Source: Methanoculleus taiwanensis (GTDB lineage: Archaea; Halobacteriota; Methanomicrobia; Methanomicrobiales; Methanoculleaceae). From it: a stretch of DNA of 64,000 nucleotides. Below, one piece after another: positions 1 to 8,899 of this stretch. Position 1 is the first letter of the stretch; the number at the start of each line of letters is the position of its first letter. Made by a program: the position numbers and the translations under genes. The notes beneath the pieces are model-generated. The model was not told where the DNA came from and searched no databases. It saw only the letters and a program-made list of their open reading frames with translations. Where the stretch lies: the NCBI RefSeq assembly GCF_004102725.1, contig NZ_LHQS01000002.1:237877-301876 (forward strand), read 5' to 3'.

Positions 1-125
1 GTGCCGATGAACCGTCTGAATCGTTTACAGCGCTCCTCACTTTGCTGTACTCCTTTATCGATATGTGCAGTCGCAGGCACTCCCTGCCATAACCTCATAT
101 TTTTCGCCGCCCAACGGTGTACCTC

Positions 126-1097
126 ATGGGAAATCTGAATGTAGCTGTGCTGGCACCGGAAGGCTACGCAAAGGATCTCGGCAAGAAGGGCACCGCGTCC
201 GATATCACCTTCTATAACCTCAAGAAGGGGGAGGATACGGTCACCATCATCGAACCGACGCGCTATCCGGAACGGCTTGCCCCGCTCTTTTTTGCGGCCT
301 CAATGGCGGACTATGTCATCGTCGTGCTCTCCGAGATCACCCCGACGCTCGGTGAGTGGGTGCTGATGCTCGAGTCGGTCGGCGTGAAAGAAGGTGCCGT
401 CATCCTGAAGAATTATCTGACGCCCGAGGCGGTGGCGCCCCTCTTCCGGGGAACCGTCCTTGCGGGATACGAGTTTGTTGATGAGGATATGATCGCCATG
501 CGCGAGCGGCTTCTCTCTGCTGCGGCAGCAAGGACGCCGATGCCTCCGGATGCGAAGTCCCCTGCTTTCGGGACGGTCTCGATAGACCACCACTTCAACG
601 TGCGGGGGATCGGTACGGTCGTCCTCGGCGGCGTGGAGAGGGGATACATCCGCAAGCACGACACCCTGAAGCTCTATCCCGGGGAGAAGTCGATTCTCCT
701 TCGTTCCATTCAGAAACACGACGACGATGCCGACTGGGCGGGTGTCGGAGACCGGGTCGGACTTGCACTCAAAAACATCGAGGCCGAGGACCTTGACAGG
801 GGTTTTGTCCTCTCGAACGATGACTCGATACGGGTCAGAAAGACACTTGAGGCGCCGGCGGCACTCGTCGCCTACTGGCCTAGCCCCCTCAAGGAGGGGA
901 TGGTGCTCCATCTCGGGCACTGGATGCAGTTCGTCCCGGCGCGCCTCGATGCCGTGGCAGACAATGGAGACTATCGAAAACCGCAGCTGACCCTGACGCT
1001 TGAGAAAGAACTTGTGCACCTCCCGGGCGGGAGAGCGGTTCTCCACTACCTTGACGGTGGAAAGTTGCGCATCGTCGGCACGATCGAGCTTCCCTGA
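126..1097 (+). CDS. EF-Tu/SelB-like translation factor homologue with a degenerate GTPase domain
   Basis: The protein has 323 residues. Residues about 1-135 have the size and order of a translational GTPase G domain, but the expected P-loop (GxxxxGK[ST]) and NKxD are not present; the nucleotide-binding region reads APEGYAKDLGKKGT. From about residue 145, the motifs DHHFNVRGIGTVVLGGV and RGYIRKHDTLKLYP match the beta-barrel domain 2 of EF-Tu/EF1A/SelB, followed by a domain-3-like region with ALKNIEAEDLDRGFVLS. I infer a non-hydrolysing relative of the EF1A/SelB family; its role is unknown. ATG at 126 is preferred over GTG at 117 because GGTG lies six bases before it. It is convergent with the mtr operon. 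Confidence 0.7.
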   Translation: MGNLNVAVLAPEGYAKDLGKKGTASDITFYNLKKGEDTVTIIEPTRYPERLAPLFFAASMADYVIVVLSEITPTLGEWVLMLESVGVKEGAVILKNYLTPEAVAPLFRGTVLAGYEFVDEDMIAMRERLLSAAAARTPMPPDAKSPAFGTVSIDHHFNVRGIGTVVLGGVERGYIRKHDTLKLYPGEKSILLRSIQKHDDDADWAGVGDRVGLALKNIEAEDLDRGFVLSNDDSIRVRKTLEAPAALVAYWPSPLKEGMVLHLGHWMQFVPARLDAVADNGDYRKPQLTLTLEKELVHLPGGRAVLHYLDGGKLRIVGTIELP

Positions 1098-1226
1098 TGA
1101 GGGAGCTTTCCAACTCTTCTTTCGATTCTTTTTTGCTTCGGTGGGGGTTTTTCCCAGGGTCATGGCATACTTTCCGTGACCGGGTTTCGTCCCGTCATGA
1201 TGGAAGCAGCCTGAGGGGAAGCCGAA

Positions 1227-1252
1227 GCTCGCTACCAGAGATCTGGTAGAGC
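1227..1252. repeat. Imperfect stem-loop between convergent genes
   Basis: Arms CTACCAGA and TCTGGTAG are separated by GA, with three more outer pairs (GCT/AGC) across a two-base bulge. It lies in the 286-bp convergent gap 1098-1383, in which I see no gene. It could help end transcription of either neighbour or belong to a small RNA; the sequence does not decide. Confidence 0.35.
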
Positions 1253-1368
1253 CCGTAGCCGTCGATACAGTGACTGAACCAATCTTATCGTCTTTCGATG
1301 GTTCTTCGCCCGGCTCTGCTGTCCTGAAGCGTTCCGTCGCCGGAACAATAGGGTCTAAAGAAGAGCAG

Positions 1369-1374
1369 AAAAAA
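1369..1374 (-). terminator. Oligo-T terminator of the mtr operon
   Basis: A run of six A on the plus strand (six T in the mtr transcript) lies ten bases after the mtrH stop codon. Archaeal intrinsic termination needs only such oligo-T tracts, so this probably ends the mtr transcript. Confidence 0.4.
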
Positions 1375-1383
1375 TGGGGGAGT

Positions 1384-2406
1384 TTAGACCAGCCTGAAGA
1401 GCGGGTGAGTGTCGACTTTCGGTTCGAGTCCGAACTCTTTGGCTGCCTCTGCGAGCACAATGTCGGAGAATGCGATTGCAGTGGAGGCACCTTCACAGTT
1501 CTCGATCGGACCGTACATGATCAGGTCGGCACCGAGGGTGGCGGCCATGATGTTACAGCCGATGTCGGGGCTCGACCAGGCGGCCTGGCGGATACCCTCG
1601 AAGCCACCGAAGTGGTGGTGTGCCATCTGCTCAAGGAGGAGGTCCTTGCCCTTGTACTGCTCGGCGAGGACGTTCTTTCTCCAGCGCTTGAGCCACGTCC
1701 AGGAGACGGTCATGTTGTGGTAGGCACCACCGGTCGGCAGGCCGTGGATGGCCTTGCAGGCGAGGATCTCACGGAACGAGCCGCCGGAACCGATACCGAG
1801 CGGGGTTGCCGCGGTGTCGAGGATCGGGCGGGTGATACCGCATTCCTCTGCGATGCCCATCATGCTCTTCTCCTGTCCGGCGACGCCACCTTCGGCGAGC
1901 ACCTGCTCACGGCCACGGACGGACGGGTCACCGGGGTTGAACGCGAGGACGATAGCGGCGTTGACGTCGCTCTCCTTGAGTGCCTGGATGTTCTCCGGGG
2001 TGATCGAACCGTTGATCGAATTGTAGATCGCGCGGTCGGCAAGGCCGACTTCGGTGACGTACTTGCAGGCGTGGGCGAGTGCCGCCGGTGCCGACGAGTC
2101 CATCAGGAAGGCGGTCTTGTTGTCGATGCTGTCGAACCAGCTGAAGTAGCTCTCGAACGCCTCACCGTACTCGGCGATGATCTGGATGAAGTGGGGAACT
2201 CCGGTGATGTCGGAGAGTTCCATACAGCGGTTCCAGAGTGCCTCTGCCCGGGGCTTGTCGATCTTGCCCGTGTGGTCGTCGAGCACCGTTTCGTGCTTGT
2301 TATAGAAGATCGATGCGCCGAGAACCCGCGGGTATTCACCAGGCTGCCCACCGATCTTGGTACCGTTGAAATCGAGTACCGTCTGTTCTTTCTCAAACTT
2401 GAACAT
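1384..2406 (-). CDS. mtrH: Tetrahydromethanopterin S-methyltransferase subunit H
   Basis: MtrH (340 residues) is the cytoplasmic subunit that transfers the methyl group from methyl-tetrahydro(methano/sarcina)pterin to the corrinoid of MtrA, feeding the sodium-pumping Mtr complex. The sequence is collinear with the family from FKFEKEQ to the C-terminal DTHPLFRLV, with the conserved NKTAFLMDSSAP and TAATPLGIGSGGSF stretches. The start MFKFEKE is chosen over the in-frame codon three residues upstream because family members begin there. It is the last gene of mtrEDCBAF-(A/G)-H, as usual for this operon, and is followed by an oligo-T tract. Confidence 0.95.
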   Translation of the reverse strand: MFKFEKEQTVLDFNGTKIGGQPGEYPRVLGASIFYNKHETVLDDHTGKIDKPRAEALWNRCMELSDITGVPHFIQIIAEYGEAFESYFSWFDSIDNKTAFLMDSSAPAALAHACKYVTEVGLADRAIYNSINGSITPENIQALKESDVNAAIVLAFNPGDPSVRGREQVLAEGGVAGQEKSMMGIAEECGITRPILDTAATPLGIGSGGSFREILACKAIHGLPTGGAYHNMTVSWTWLKRWRKNVLAEQYKGKDLLLEQMAHHHFGGFEGIRQAAWSSPDIGCNIMAATLGADLIMYGPIENCEGASTAIAFSDIVLAEAAKEFGLEPKVDTHPLFRLV

Positions 2407-2421
2407 ATTTTTCAAACCTCC

Positions 2422-3162
2422 TTACACTAAGCCGCCCAGTTTCGGCAGCAACACCAACAACATCATGAATACGATCAAACCGGCAACCAGTCCGTACAGG
2501 ATGCCGATATCGCGTCCGACCTTCCTTCCGACACGCTGTGCAATCTCAGCGTCGACGAACTCGATCTGCTCTTCGATAGCGTCGAGTCTCGATTCGATCT
2601 CGAGGTACTGCGGGTTTGCACCTGCAACAGCGCCGCCCATTTCGGCGCCGCCTGCCTCTTTGACCTCGATGATCATGGGTTCGGCACCGAACGCGCCGGG
2701 GTCTCTGGCGGTGAGCTCCTTGATCTTCGCGGAGATCGCACCCATGTCCTCGGACTCCATGATATCGACCATCTCGACCTGCTCCTGGAGCCGCTTGATG
2801 GCCGCATCATCGAGGTTCTCGATGAACGGGATGGCGCCCTGTGCGCCGACGATCTTACCGCCGGAGACACCGTCCTTGTGCAGAGCCATGAAACTCTGCC
2901 CGGAAAGGTGTCCCTTGACCTCCGTTCCGCAGTTGAGGACGAACCTGATGTTGGGGTTGGAGATTATGTTTGCGATGATCTTCTCAAGACCGAGGTTCTC
3001 GGTCTTACAGGAACCGGCGATTGCCGCTCCTGCGTTGCAGATGGCCTGCTCGTCAAGGTGGGAACCCATGGTGACGACGGCGACACAGCTCTGCGGGTCT
3101 CCCGTGTGGAAGTCACCCTGCACGACTGGCCATCCGCTGGCCGGAGACTTCTTCTCTGCCAT
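2422..3162 (-). CDS. MtrA-MtrG fusion protein (second corrinoid-domain copy joined to subunit G)
   Basis: This gene occupies the mtrG position, between mtrF and mtrH, but encodes 246 residues instead of the roughly 70-80 of MtrG. Residues 1-171 are almost identical to the corrinoid-binding domain of the adjacent MtrA, including His85 in EVKGHLSGQ, the region holding the cobalt-ligand histidine. Residues about 183-246 are a complete MtrG: the coiled-coil-like segment [20 protein letters not shown], the motif [13 protein letters not shown] and one membrane helix. The linker [12 protein letters not shown] is Gly/Ala rich. The complex could therefore carry two corrinoid domains per unit, one on MtrA and one on MtrG. 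The DNA of the shared part has only about 14 mismatches over 515 bp with mtrA. Confidence 0.88.
   Translation of the reverse strand: MAEKKSPASGWPVVQGDFHTGDPQSCVAVVTMGSHLDEQAICNAGAAIAGSCKTENLGLEKIIANIISNPNIRFVLNCGTEVKGHLSGQSFMALHKDGVSGGKIVGAQGAIPFIENLDDAAIKRLQEQVEMVDIMESEDMGAISAKIKELTARDPGAFGAEPMIIEVKEAGGAEMGGAVAGANPQYLEIESRLDAIEEQIEFVDAEIAQRVGRKVGRDIGILYGLVAGLIVFMMLLVLLPKLGGLV
2648..3162. repeat. Direct repeat copy 1: MtrA-domain DNA in the mtrA/G fusion
   Basis: This stretch matches 3590-4104 with about 14 mismatches and no gaps by hand count, roughly 97% identity. The two copies are 942 bp apart and in direct orientation. Most differences are synonymous. Similarity stops abruptly at the end of the corrinoid domain, where the two proteins take different C-terminal membrane segments. 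Confidence 0.92.
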
Positions 3163-3163
3163 G

Positions 3164-3376
3164 TTAGATCGCCCCCAGGAAGACTGCCGGAACCAGGATG
3201 AGCACCATGGCGGCGAGGATGCCGGCTGCGAAGCCGACGAGACCGCCGCTCTGGATACCTGACTCGAGCTTGTTCGTGCGGGCCATGATCTGGGCCTTGT
3301 AGCGGATGTTGTTCATCGACCTGTCGATGGCTGCCATCCGGATAGGGCCTGCTGCCTTGTTACCTTCTTCTGCCAC
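3164..3376 (-). CDS. mtrF: Tetrahydromethanopterin S-methyltransferase subunit F
   Basis: A 70-residue subunit with a basic N-terminal half ([26 protein letters not shown]) and one C-terminal membrane helix ([21 protein letters not shown]). MtrF is a small single-span subunit of the membrane Mtr complex. It lies between the two near-identical MtrA-domain copies, so recombination between them would delete it. Spacing to its neighbours is only a few bases, consistent with one transcript. Confidence 0.9.
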   Translation of the reverse strand: MAEEGNKAAGPIRMAAIDRSMNNIRYKAQIMARTNKLESGIQSGGLVGFAAGILAAMVLILVPAVFLGAI

Positions 3377-3381
3377 TTATA

Positions 3382-4104
3382 TCACCCGAGCAAGATGAAC
3401 CCCAGAATGGCGAACGACACGATCAGACCGATCATGACACCCTCGACCTTTCCTGCATACACACCGGCTGCAAATCTGTCGCGGTATCCGATATCGGTGA
3501 CCATCTGTTCGATGATCTTCATGCGGGCGTGGATCAGGGCAAGCTCGCCGGAGAGTGGGCGGACTTCGCCACCGACTTCCTCCTCTGCGCCGCCTGCTTC
3601 CTTGACCTCGATGATCATGGGATCGGCACCGAACGCGCCGGGGTCTCTGGCGGTGAGCTCCTTGATCTTCGCGGAGATCGCACCCATGTCCTCGGACTCC
3701 ATGATATCGACCATCTCGATCTGTTCCTGGAACCGCTTGATGGCCGCATCATCGAGGTTCTCGATGAACGGGATGGCGCCCTGTGCGCCGACGATCTTAC
3801 CGCCGGAGATACCGTCCTTGTGCAGAGCCATGAAACTCTGCCCGGAAAGGTGTCCCTTGACCTCCGTTCCGCAGTTGAGGACGAACCTGATGTTGGGGTT
3901 GGAGATGATGTTTGCAATGATCTTCTCAAGACCGAGGTTCTCGGTCTTACAGGAACCGGCGATTGCCGCTCCTGCATTGCAGATGGCCTGCTCGTCAAGG
4001 TGGGAACCCATGGTGACGACAGCGACACAGCTCTGCGGGTCTCCCGTGTGGAAGTCACCCTGCACGACTGGCCATCCACTGGCCGGAGATTTCTTATCTG
4101 CCAT
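3382..4104 (-). CDS. mtrA: Tetrahydromethanopterin S-methyltransferase subunit A (corrinoid protein)
   Basis: MtrA (240 residues) carries the 5-hydroxybenzimidazolylcobamide that accepts the methyl group from MtrH and donates it to coenzyme M. Residues 1-171 form the corrinoid domain, with His85 in [11 protein letters not shown] at the conserved histidine region. The C-terminal part [26 protein letters not shown] leads into one membrane helix ending [10 protein letters not shown], the normal MtrA tail. A near-identical copy of the corrinoid domain is fused to MtrG 940 bp downstream. Confidence 0.95.
   Translation of the reverse strand: MADKKSPASGWPVVQGDFHTGDPQSCVAVVTMGSHLDEQAICNAGAAIAGSCKTENLGLEKIIANIISNPNIRFVLNCGTEVKGHLSGQSFMALHKDGISGGKIVGAQGAIPFIENLDDAAIKRFQEQIEMVDIMESEDMGAISAKIKELTARDPGAFGADPMIIEVKEAGGAEEEVGGEVRPLSGELALIHARMKIIEQMVTDIGYRDRFAAGVYAGKVEGVMIGLIVSFAILGFILLG
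3590..4104. repeat. Direct repeat copy 2: MtrA-domain DNA in mtrA
   Basis: Partner of the repeat at 2648-3162; see that entry. This copy lies in the gene with the canonical MtrA C terminus, so it is probably the parental copy, although recent gene conversion in either direction is possible. Confidence 0.92.
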
Positions 4105-4115
4105 GTTACTTCACC

Positions 4116-4400
4116 TCACACCAGTCCAAACACGACGACACCTGCGATAAGCAGGCCGATTGCCATCCCGTACCAGAATGCGGTCACGCTGCCGGCGATC
4201 TTGAGAACGCCTTCCCTGTTCGGGAACGAAGCAAGGAAGTTCCCCTCACCGGAGAGCATGCCGATCAGGTCTTCGGAGATCTTCTCAAGCTCGGCCACCT
4301 GTTCGAGGACCGGTGCATATGACTCACCGGCGGTGGTCACGAGACCGATTATCGGATCTGCGACGAGGCCGAACTCAGGAAGCACAAGAATGTATCCCAT
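4116..4400 (-). CDS. mtrB: Tetrahydromethanopterin S-methyltransferase subunit B
   Basis: A 94-residue subunit with N terminus GYILVLPEFGLVADPIIGLV and one C-terminal membrane span (YGMAIGLLIAGVVVFGLV). Length and single helix fit MtrB of the Mtr complex. It abuts mtrC directly and precedes mtrA by 11 bases, the standard position. Confidence 0.93.
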   Translation of the reverse strand: MGYILVLPEFGLVADPIIGLVTTAGESYAPVLEQVAELEKISEDLIGMLSGEGNFLASFPNREGVLKIAGSVTAFWYGMAIGLLIAGVVVFGLV

Positions 4401-5252
4401 TTAGGCACCTCCCTTCGGCTCCAGAATCGGCTTTGCATCGAGCCATGCATATGCATCGCGCTTCGAGAGCTTGATGTAGTTTGCATAGGTGTAGAACCAG
4501 CCTGCTACAGAGACCACGAGCGAGATGACTGCCGGAATGAATCCGATGAATGCAAACGACATGACCGAGACGACGATCATTGAAAGGAATCCGCACTCCG
4601 CGGCAAGCGTAAGCGTCCGGTCCTGCTGTTCGCCGGGGCCGAGACAGGCGTTGAACGAGTGCTGGATGGCGATTGCACCGAGCATGAAGAGAACGGCTAC
4701 AATGCTGCCTCCGATGACCGAGGCGCCGTACGACGCAACGACGAACCCGAGGAAGGTCGTCGAACCGACGGCAAGGCCGAAGAAGTCGAACGTTCCACCG
4801 ACCATTGCGATGAGCCCAAGGAGCGTCAGCGAACCGACGATGGCGAGCTCGGTCAGGGATATGATCATGACGGGGATGTCCATCCGGACGATCTTGTTCG
4901 CCAGGAACCCGGCGACGGCGCCGACGATCGCTGCCACGATAAGGGCGGTGATCGGTGCGAGAATCCCGGTCGTGGTAGCAAGCAGCGTGGCCACGACACC
5001 GGAGCCGAAGGCGATCATACCTGCGGACGGCACACCGGTACCGAGACCGTAACTGCAGAGGTGCTTGATTGTGTCGGTACCCCAGACAAGGGCGGCAACA
5101 GCGCCGAGTCCTCCGAAGAACGAGAAGACCGTGGTGTCGAAGAGTACGTTCAGGTACGTCAGGTAGATGAGCACTACGGACCCGATGAGGCCGTAGATCA
5201 GAATCTGGTTGTGCGGGACGCCGCCTGCACTGGCTTCAATTTTCACTGACAT
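4401..5252 (-). CDS. mtrC: Tetrahydromethanopterin S-methyltransferase subunit C
   Basis: An integral membrane subunit of 283 residues with about seven hydrophobic spans, such as ILIYGLIGSVVLIYLTYL and PITALIVAAIVGAVAGFLA. MtrC, MtrD and MtrE form the membrane core thought to translocate Na+ during methyl transfer. A conserved cytoplasmic stretch SFNACLGPGEQQDRTL is visible near residue 210. It follows mtrD with no gap. Confidence 0.94.
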   Translation of the reverse strand: MSVKIEASAGGVPHNQILIYGLIGSVVLIYLTYLNVLFDTTVFSFFGGLGAVAALVWGTDTIKHLCSYGLGTGVPSAGMIAFGSGVVATLLATTTGILAPITALIVAAIVGAVAGFLANKIVRMDIPVMIISLTELAIVGSLTLLGLIAMVGGTFDFFGLAVGSTTFLGFVVASYGASVIGGSIVAVLFMLGAIAIQHSFNACLGPGEQQDRTLTLAAECGFLSMIVVSVMSFAFIGFIPAVISLVVSVAGWFYTYANYIKLSKRDAYAWLDAKPILEPKGGA

Positions 5253-6095
5253 TTAGAGCACCCCTACCAGCATGATTGCAAAGATTCCGGTAACTGCGGA
5301 CGCAACAGCTGCTGCGATAACGGCGCGCGGGAACCGCTTGAACTTGGGGTCGTGCGGTCCTTCGATGGTACCGGTGATGTTGTATGCTGCAAGCACAGCG
5401 TTGACGAGGAACATACCGACTGCGAAGATACCGGCGAGCGAGATTGCAACGGGTGCGATCTCCTCGACCGATGCGTTCATTGCAACGGGGAGAACCTCCT
5501 CATAGACGCCGAGGAGCATGAGGTAGATGAGCGTACCGCCAAGACCACCGAGCGTACCGCCGATGACACCGCCGACGTAGGAGATGAACGGCAGGCCGTG
5601 TCCTTCAGTACCCTGGCTCTTGTATGCGGGGAACGTATCGCCCGTGATCGGGTCCTTGTCGACCTTACCGGATGCGGCAGGGATACCCATGCCGAAGATG
5701 TAGGTGACGTTGACCATGAGACAGGTGATCGCCATCATCAGACCGCCGCCGACTGCACCGCCGGCGAGCGCGACTGCGAGGCCGAACTCAGCCGCCCATG
5801 CGCCGCCGAAGAGTCCGGCAAGACCGGCACCGGCCGCAAGCATGGCGACACCGGTAGCGATACCTGGAGCTTGACCCATTGCGGCAGGTGCACCACCGAC
5901 CGGGACGAAGTGAACGCCGAAGGCGATCAGGATGCCGCCGATGATGATACCGATAAGCGCGATGAGCCCTGCCATCTGCACGACGAAGAAGGCGATAGCG
6001 AGAGCGATAATGACGAGTACAATTCCTCCTACGAGACCGATTGCCGTGGGGGGCTGAACGCCGCCGGTCTGTTTAGGTCCACCGAGCGCGCTCAT
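5253..6095 (-). CDS. mtrD: Tetrahydromethanopterin S-methyltransferase subunit D
   Basis: An integral membrane subunit of 280 residues with several Gly/Ala-rich helices. The conserved soluble loop GKVDKDPITGDTFPAYKSQG lies near residue 145. It overlaps mtrE by 4 bp, suggesting translational coupling. It belongs to the sodium-translocating MtrCDE core. Confidence 0.94.
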   Translation of the reverse strand: MSALGGPKQTGGVQPPTAIGLVGGIVLVIIALAIAFFVVQMAGLIALIGIIIGGILIAFGVHFVPVGGAPAAMGQAPGIATGVAMLAAGAGLAGLFGGAWAAEFGLAVALAGGAVGGGLMMAITCLMVNVTYIFGMGIPAASGKVDKDPITGDTFPAYKSQGTEGHGLPFISYVGGVIGGTLGGLGGTLIYLMLLGVYEEVLPVAMNASVEEIAPVAISLAGIFAVGMFLVNAVLAAYNITGTIEGPHDPKFKRFPRAVIAAAVASAVTGIFAIMLVGVL

Positions 6096-6991
6096 GCCGA
6101 CGCCTCCTCGGTTTCGGTCGTGTAGGGTCCGAAATTCTTTCTTGCCCAGACCTCGATGTAGCGGTCGATGACCATGAAGACGAGAACCAGGACGACACCG
6201 ACGATGATCGGTGCCCAGACGTTGAGTTCCTCAAAGACGACGGTACGCCAGAGCTCGAGGAATACGATCAGGCCGAAGCAGACACCCGATGCCGGGCCGC
6301 CGAGCTTGGCGCTGAACCAGCCGTTGTCGATGGAGCTTCTCTGACCGGCTTCCGCGTAGCGGACGATGTTACCGGATGCGGAGATCGGCACACCTGCACC
6401 GAACTTCTGCTCCTGGTACTGCCGCTCCTTTCCGTAGAACGGGTTACCGGTTGCAGATCCGGCTGCACCGAGTGCGATACCCCAGACGAGGCCGAGCAGC
6501 GGCAGCGGGAAGGGGTGCCCGAGTGCGGCGTTCATCAGGTGGCACATTGCCACGGTGGTGAATATAGCGACGAAAGCGTGCGCCATGGTCACGGTGGTAA
6601 CCGACTTGATGATGTCGATGTACACCGGCTGTCCAAACTTCGCGAGACTTGCGGTACGCCCGAGGTAGGCAGTCGTTGCGTACACACCCTGTACGAAGAC
6701 TGCGAGAGCGCTTCCTACCACGATTGCAAGAATCGCGTTTATCTGCATCGCCATGAATGCCCAAGCAATGCCTGCACCCAATGCAACCCAGAGACCGTAG
6801 GCGGGGGGTTCACCGGCAACAGCCTTGTTGAATATACGGTGAATGTATCCCATCTGCGGAGCGAGCTGAACCTGAGAGTTCGGGTCACCCTGTGAACCGA
6901 TATCGGATTCAGTGTCTTCCGCAGCGCCGGCAACGGTTGCAAGAGCACCTGCCATTGCGGTAATTCCGATGCCAAACAATATCTGTTCCAT
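6092..6991 (-). CDS. mtrE: Tetrahydromethanopterin S-methyltransferase subunit E
   Basis: First gene of the mtr operon, encoding a 299-residue polytopic subunit. N-terminal ITAMAGALATVAGAAEDTESDIG and the loop GNPFYGKERQYQEQKFGAGV are MtrE signatures; an acidic membrane residue of MtrE is implicated in Na+ transport in the family. A promoter lies about 80 bp upstream. Confidence 0.95.
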   Translation of the reverse strand: MEQILFGIGITAMAGALATVAGAAEDTESDIGSQGDPNSQVQLAPQMGYIHRIFNKAVAGEPPAYGLWVALGAGIAWAFMAMQINAILAIVVGSALAVFVQGVYATTAYLGRTASLAKFGQPVYIDIIKSVTTVTMAHAFVAIFTTVAMCHLMNAALGHPFPLPLLGLVWGIALGAAGSATGNPFYGKERQYQEQKFGAGVPISASGNIVRYAEAGQRSSIDNGWFSAKLGGPASGVCFGLIVFLELWRTVVFEELNVWAPIIVGVVLVLVFMVIDRYIEVWARKNFGPYTTETEEASA

Positions 6992-7071
6992 TTAGCATCC
7001 TCCCTGCGTGCTTTTTGTCGCACCAGAGTTCAATACAAAACCTTTGTGGTTCATCTAACAGTTGTTTATGA

Positions 7072-7092
7072 CTTAATTAAAGGTTTCGAAAA
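7072..7092 (-). promoter_or_regulatory. Probable mtr operon promoter (BRE/TATA)
   Basis: On the minus strand the purine-rich CGAAACC is followed by TTTAATTAA, an archaeal BRE/TATA arrangement about 80 bp before the mtrE ATG in an AT-rich gap. It lies after the mcr terminator, so mtr can be transcribed independently of mcr. Confidence 0.5.
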
Positions 7093-7167
7093 GTTTCGTC
7101 AATATATCAGTAGAATTACAAAATTCGCCCGGAAACCCCGTTTTGGTAATGTGAGGTTACGCTAAAG

Positions 7168-7176
7168 AAAAAAAAA
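7168..7176 (-). terminator. Oligo-T terminator of the mcr operon
   Basis: Nine consecutive A on the plus strand give nine U in the mcr transcript, 11 bases after the mcrA stop. This is a strong archaeal intrinsic terminator and separates mcr from the downstream mtr operon. Confidence 0.65.
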
Positions 7177-7187
7177 TTGAGTTGGTA

Positions 7188-8894
7188 TTACCGGGCCGGG
7201 ATGATGAGCGAGCGCTCGCCGGCGGGCATGAACTCGCGGATTGCACCCTTGGCGAACTCGCGGCGGGGCTCTGCGAAGTCGAACTTCAGGGACGGGTCCG
7301 CGAAGCAGATCTTCACGAGCGGGTTGAAACACCATGCGTCGCCGCGGCTGTAGTGGGAACTTCCGACGATAGCTGCGTACTCGCCCTGGTGGCCGACGTT
7401 CATTGCGTAGTTCGGGTAGTTCGGACCACGGACTTCTCCCATTGCACCCTCGTCGGGTCTCATGGAGAGCGAGTTTGCGGAACCGCACTGGTCCTGCAGG
7501 TCGTAGCCGAAGAATCCGAGACGCGACCATCCGTCCTTGTGCAGGAGCATGGAGAGGTACCATCCGTTCAGACCGGCGTTGGAGTTTCCGGTTGCGATAG
7601 CGGTGGAGAGACCGCAGGCTGCTGCGAGCACACCGGCACGCTGGGAACCGCCGAAGTGGTCCTCCATCATGGTCGGGAACTGCTCGTACTGCTCCATACC
7701 GTTGAGGTTGACCTCGGTTGCGATGTCGTTGACAATCTCCTGAGTCGGCTTGACCTTGTCGGCGGGGCTCGGGTTCTTCCAGTCGACGTTGTACTTGTCC
7801 TTGATGTAGTCCATACCGTAGTAGGTGAACTCGTCGAGGATGTTGTCGGTGTATGCGGCGGTTGCATACTGCGTGAATCCGACACCACCGGACATGTAGG
7901 AGCCGAGCCAGATCTGGTCAAAGAGCATGGTTCCGGCACCGACAACCTCGAGGGAGGCTCTGGCGGGGTCGTTCGGGTACTTCCGGTTGGTCTGGACGAT
8001 ATCGGAGAAGAGACCGAACATGATACCACCGGGCTCGTTCGGGCCACGGGCACGGCGGGCGGGCAGGTGGGATCCCATCTGGATGACACCGGCGTGCTTT
8101 GCAGCATACGACAGGTCGGCGACGGCTGCTTCACCGGCGCACATGCGGTACGCGGCGATGAAGGACATACCGATCTGCATGGCGGACCAACGGGAGGTCG
8201 TTCCACCGTCGCAGGTGCGGGAGACCGAGGTCGGGATGTGGATTGCCTGGTACATCGACTTGCCGACTGCTGCCTTGAGTGCCTCAGCCTGCTGTGCAGG
8301 GAACTGCTTCTCGATGTTGATCAGGAACTGGGGCTCGATGTCGTCAGCCATCTCGTCGTCGCCGGTGAAGACCTTGACGTAACAGTCGTCGACGAGGCCG
8401 GGGTGGGTCTCGACCATGTGTTCCTGGACGACTGCCGCACCGGGCATCGCGTGGTTCAGGATGTGCAGGTACTCGTTGATCGTCTCAGGGGTAACTTCCT
8501 TGCCGAGACGCTTCTGGAGGGTCTGGTGTGCCATGTCCATGCCGACGATAACCGTCCGGCGGATGTCGTCCCACATCTGCTGCATGGCGGCGTTGTTGAC
8601 GAAGTGCAGGTCGTCACCCTCAACGAAGACACCGGTGCCGGATACCTCGTAGGTCATCAGCTGGCGCTGACCCATGGGGATACCGCCAAGGTGGCAGCGC
8701 TCGGGTTCGTACATGGAGATGCCACGGTCCATCTCGATGGCGCGGCTCGCCTTCATGAACTCCTGCTTGCGGGGGGACTGGCGGACACCGTTGAACTTGT
8801 AGAACTCTGCGGTCTCGGACTCTACGTCCTGTCCCTGGAACTTCTCCTTGAGTGCCTTCAGGAACAGCTTCTGGGATCTCTCAATCTTTGCCAT
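7188..8894 (-). CDS. mcrA: Methyl-coenzyme M reductase alpha subunit
   Basis: McrA (568 residues) is the F430-containing catalytic subunit that releases methane from methyl-CoM and CoB. The signature [18 protein letters not shown] is intact. Sites of post-translational modification in the family are conserved: His in YAAKHAGVI (N-methyl-His), the second Arg in LPARRARG (5-methyl-Arg), Gln in GGSQRAGV, and Gly and Cys in [10 protein letters not shown] (thioglycine and S-methyl-Cys). Whether each is modified here cannot be read from DNA. It is the last gene of mcrBDCGA. Confidence 0.98.
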   Translation of the reverse strand: MAKIERSQKLFLKALKEKFQGQDVESETAEFYKFNGVRQSPRKQEFMKASRAIEMDRGISMYEPERCHLGGIPMGQRQLMTYEVSGTGVFVEGDDLHFVNNAAMQQMWDDIRRTVIVGMDMAHQTLQKRLGKEVTPETINEYLHILNHAMPGAAVVQEHMVETHPGLVDDCYVKVFTGDDEMADDIEPQFLINIEKQFPAQQAEALKAAVGKSMYQAIHIPTSVSRTCDGGTTSRWSAMQIGMSFIAAYRMCAGEAAVADLSYAAKHAGVIQMGSHLPARRARGPNEPGGIMFGLFSDIVQTNRKYPNDPARASLEVVGAGTMLFDQIWLGSYMSGGVGFTQYATAAYTDNILDEFTYYGMDYIKDKYNVDWKNPSPADKVKPTQEIVNDIATEVNLNGMEQYEQFPTMMEDHFGGSQRAGVLAAACGLSTAIATGNSNAGLNGWYLSMLLHKDGWSRLGFFGYDLQDQCGSANSLSMRPDEGAMGEVRGPNYPNYAMNVGHQGEYAAIVGSSHYSRGDAWCFNPLVKICFADPSLKFDFAEPRREFAKGAIREFMPAGERSLIIPAR

Positions 8895-8899
8895 TTATA

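Noticed and set aside
1196..1280. C/D-box-like elements (ATGATGG and CTGA) after the first gene
   Set aside because: Box spacing does not fit an archaeal C/D guide RNA, and the C box has a mismatch.
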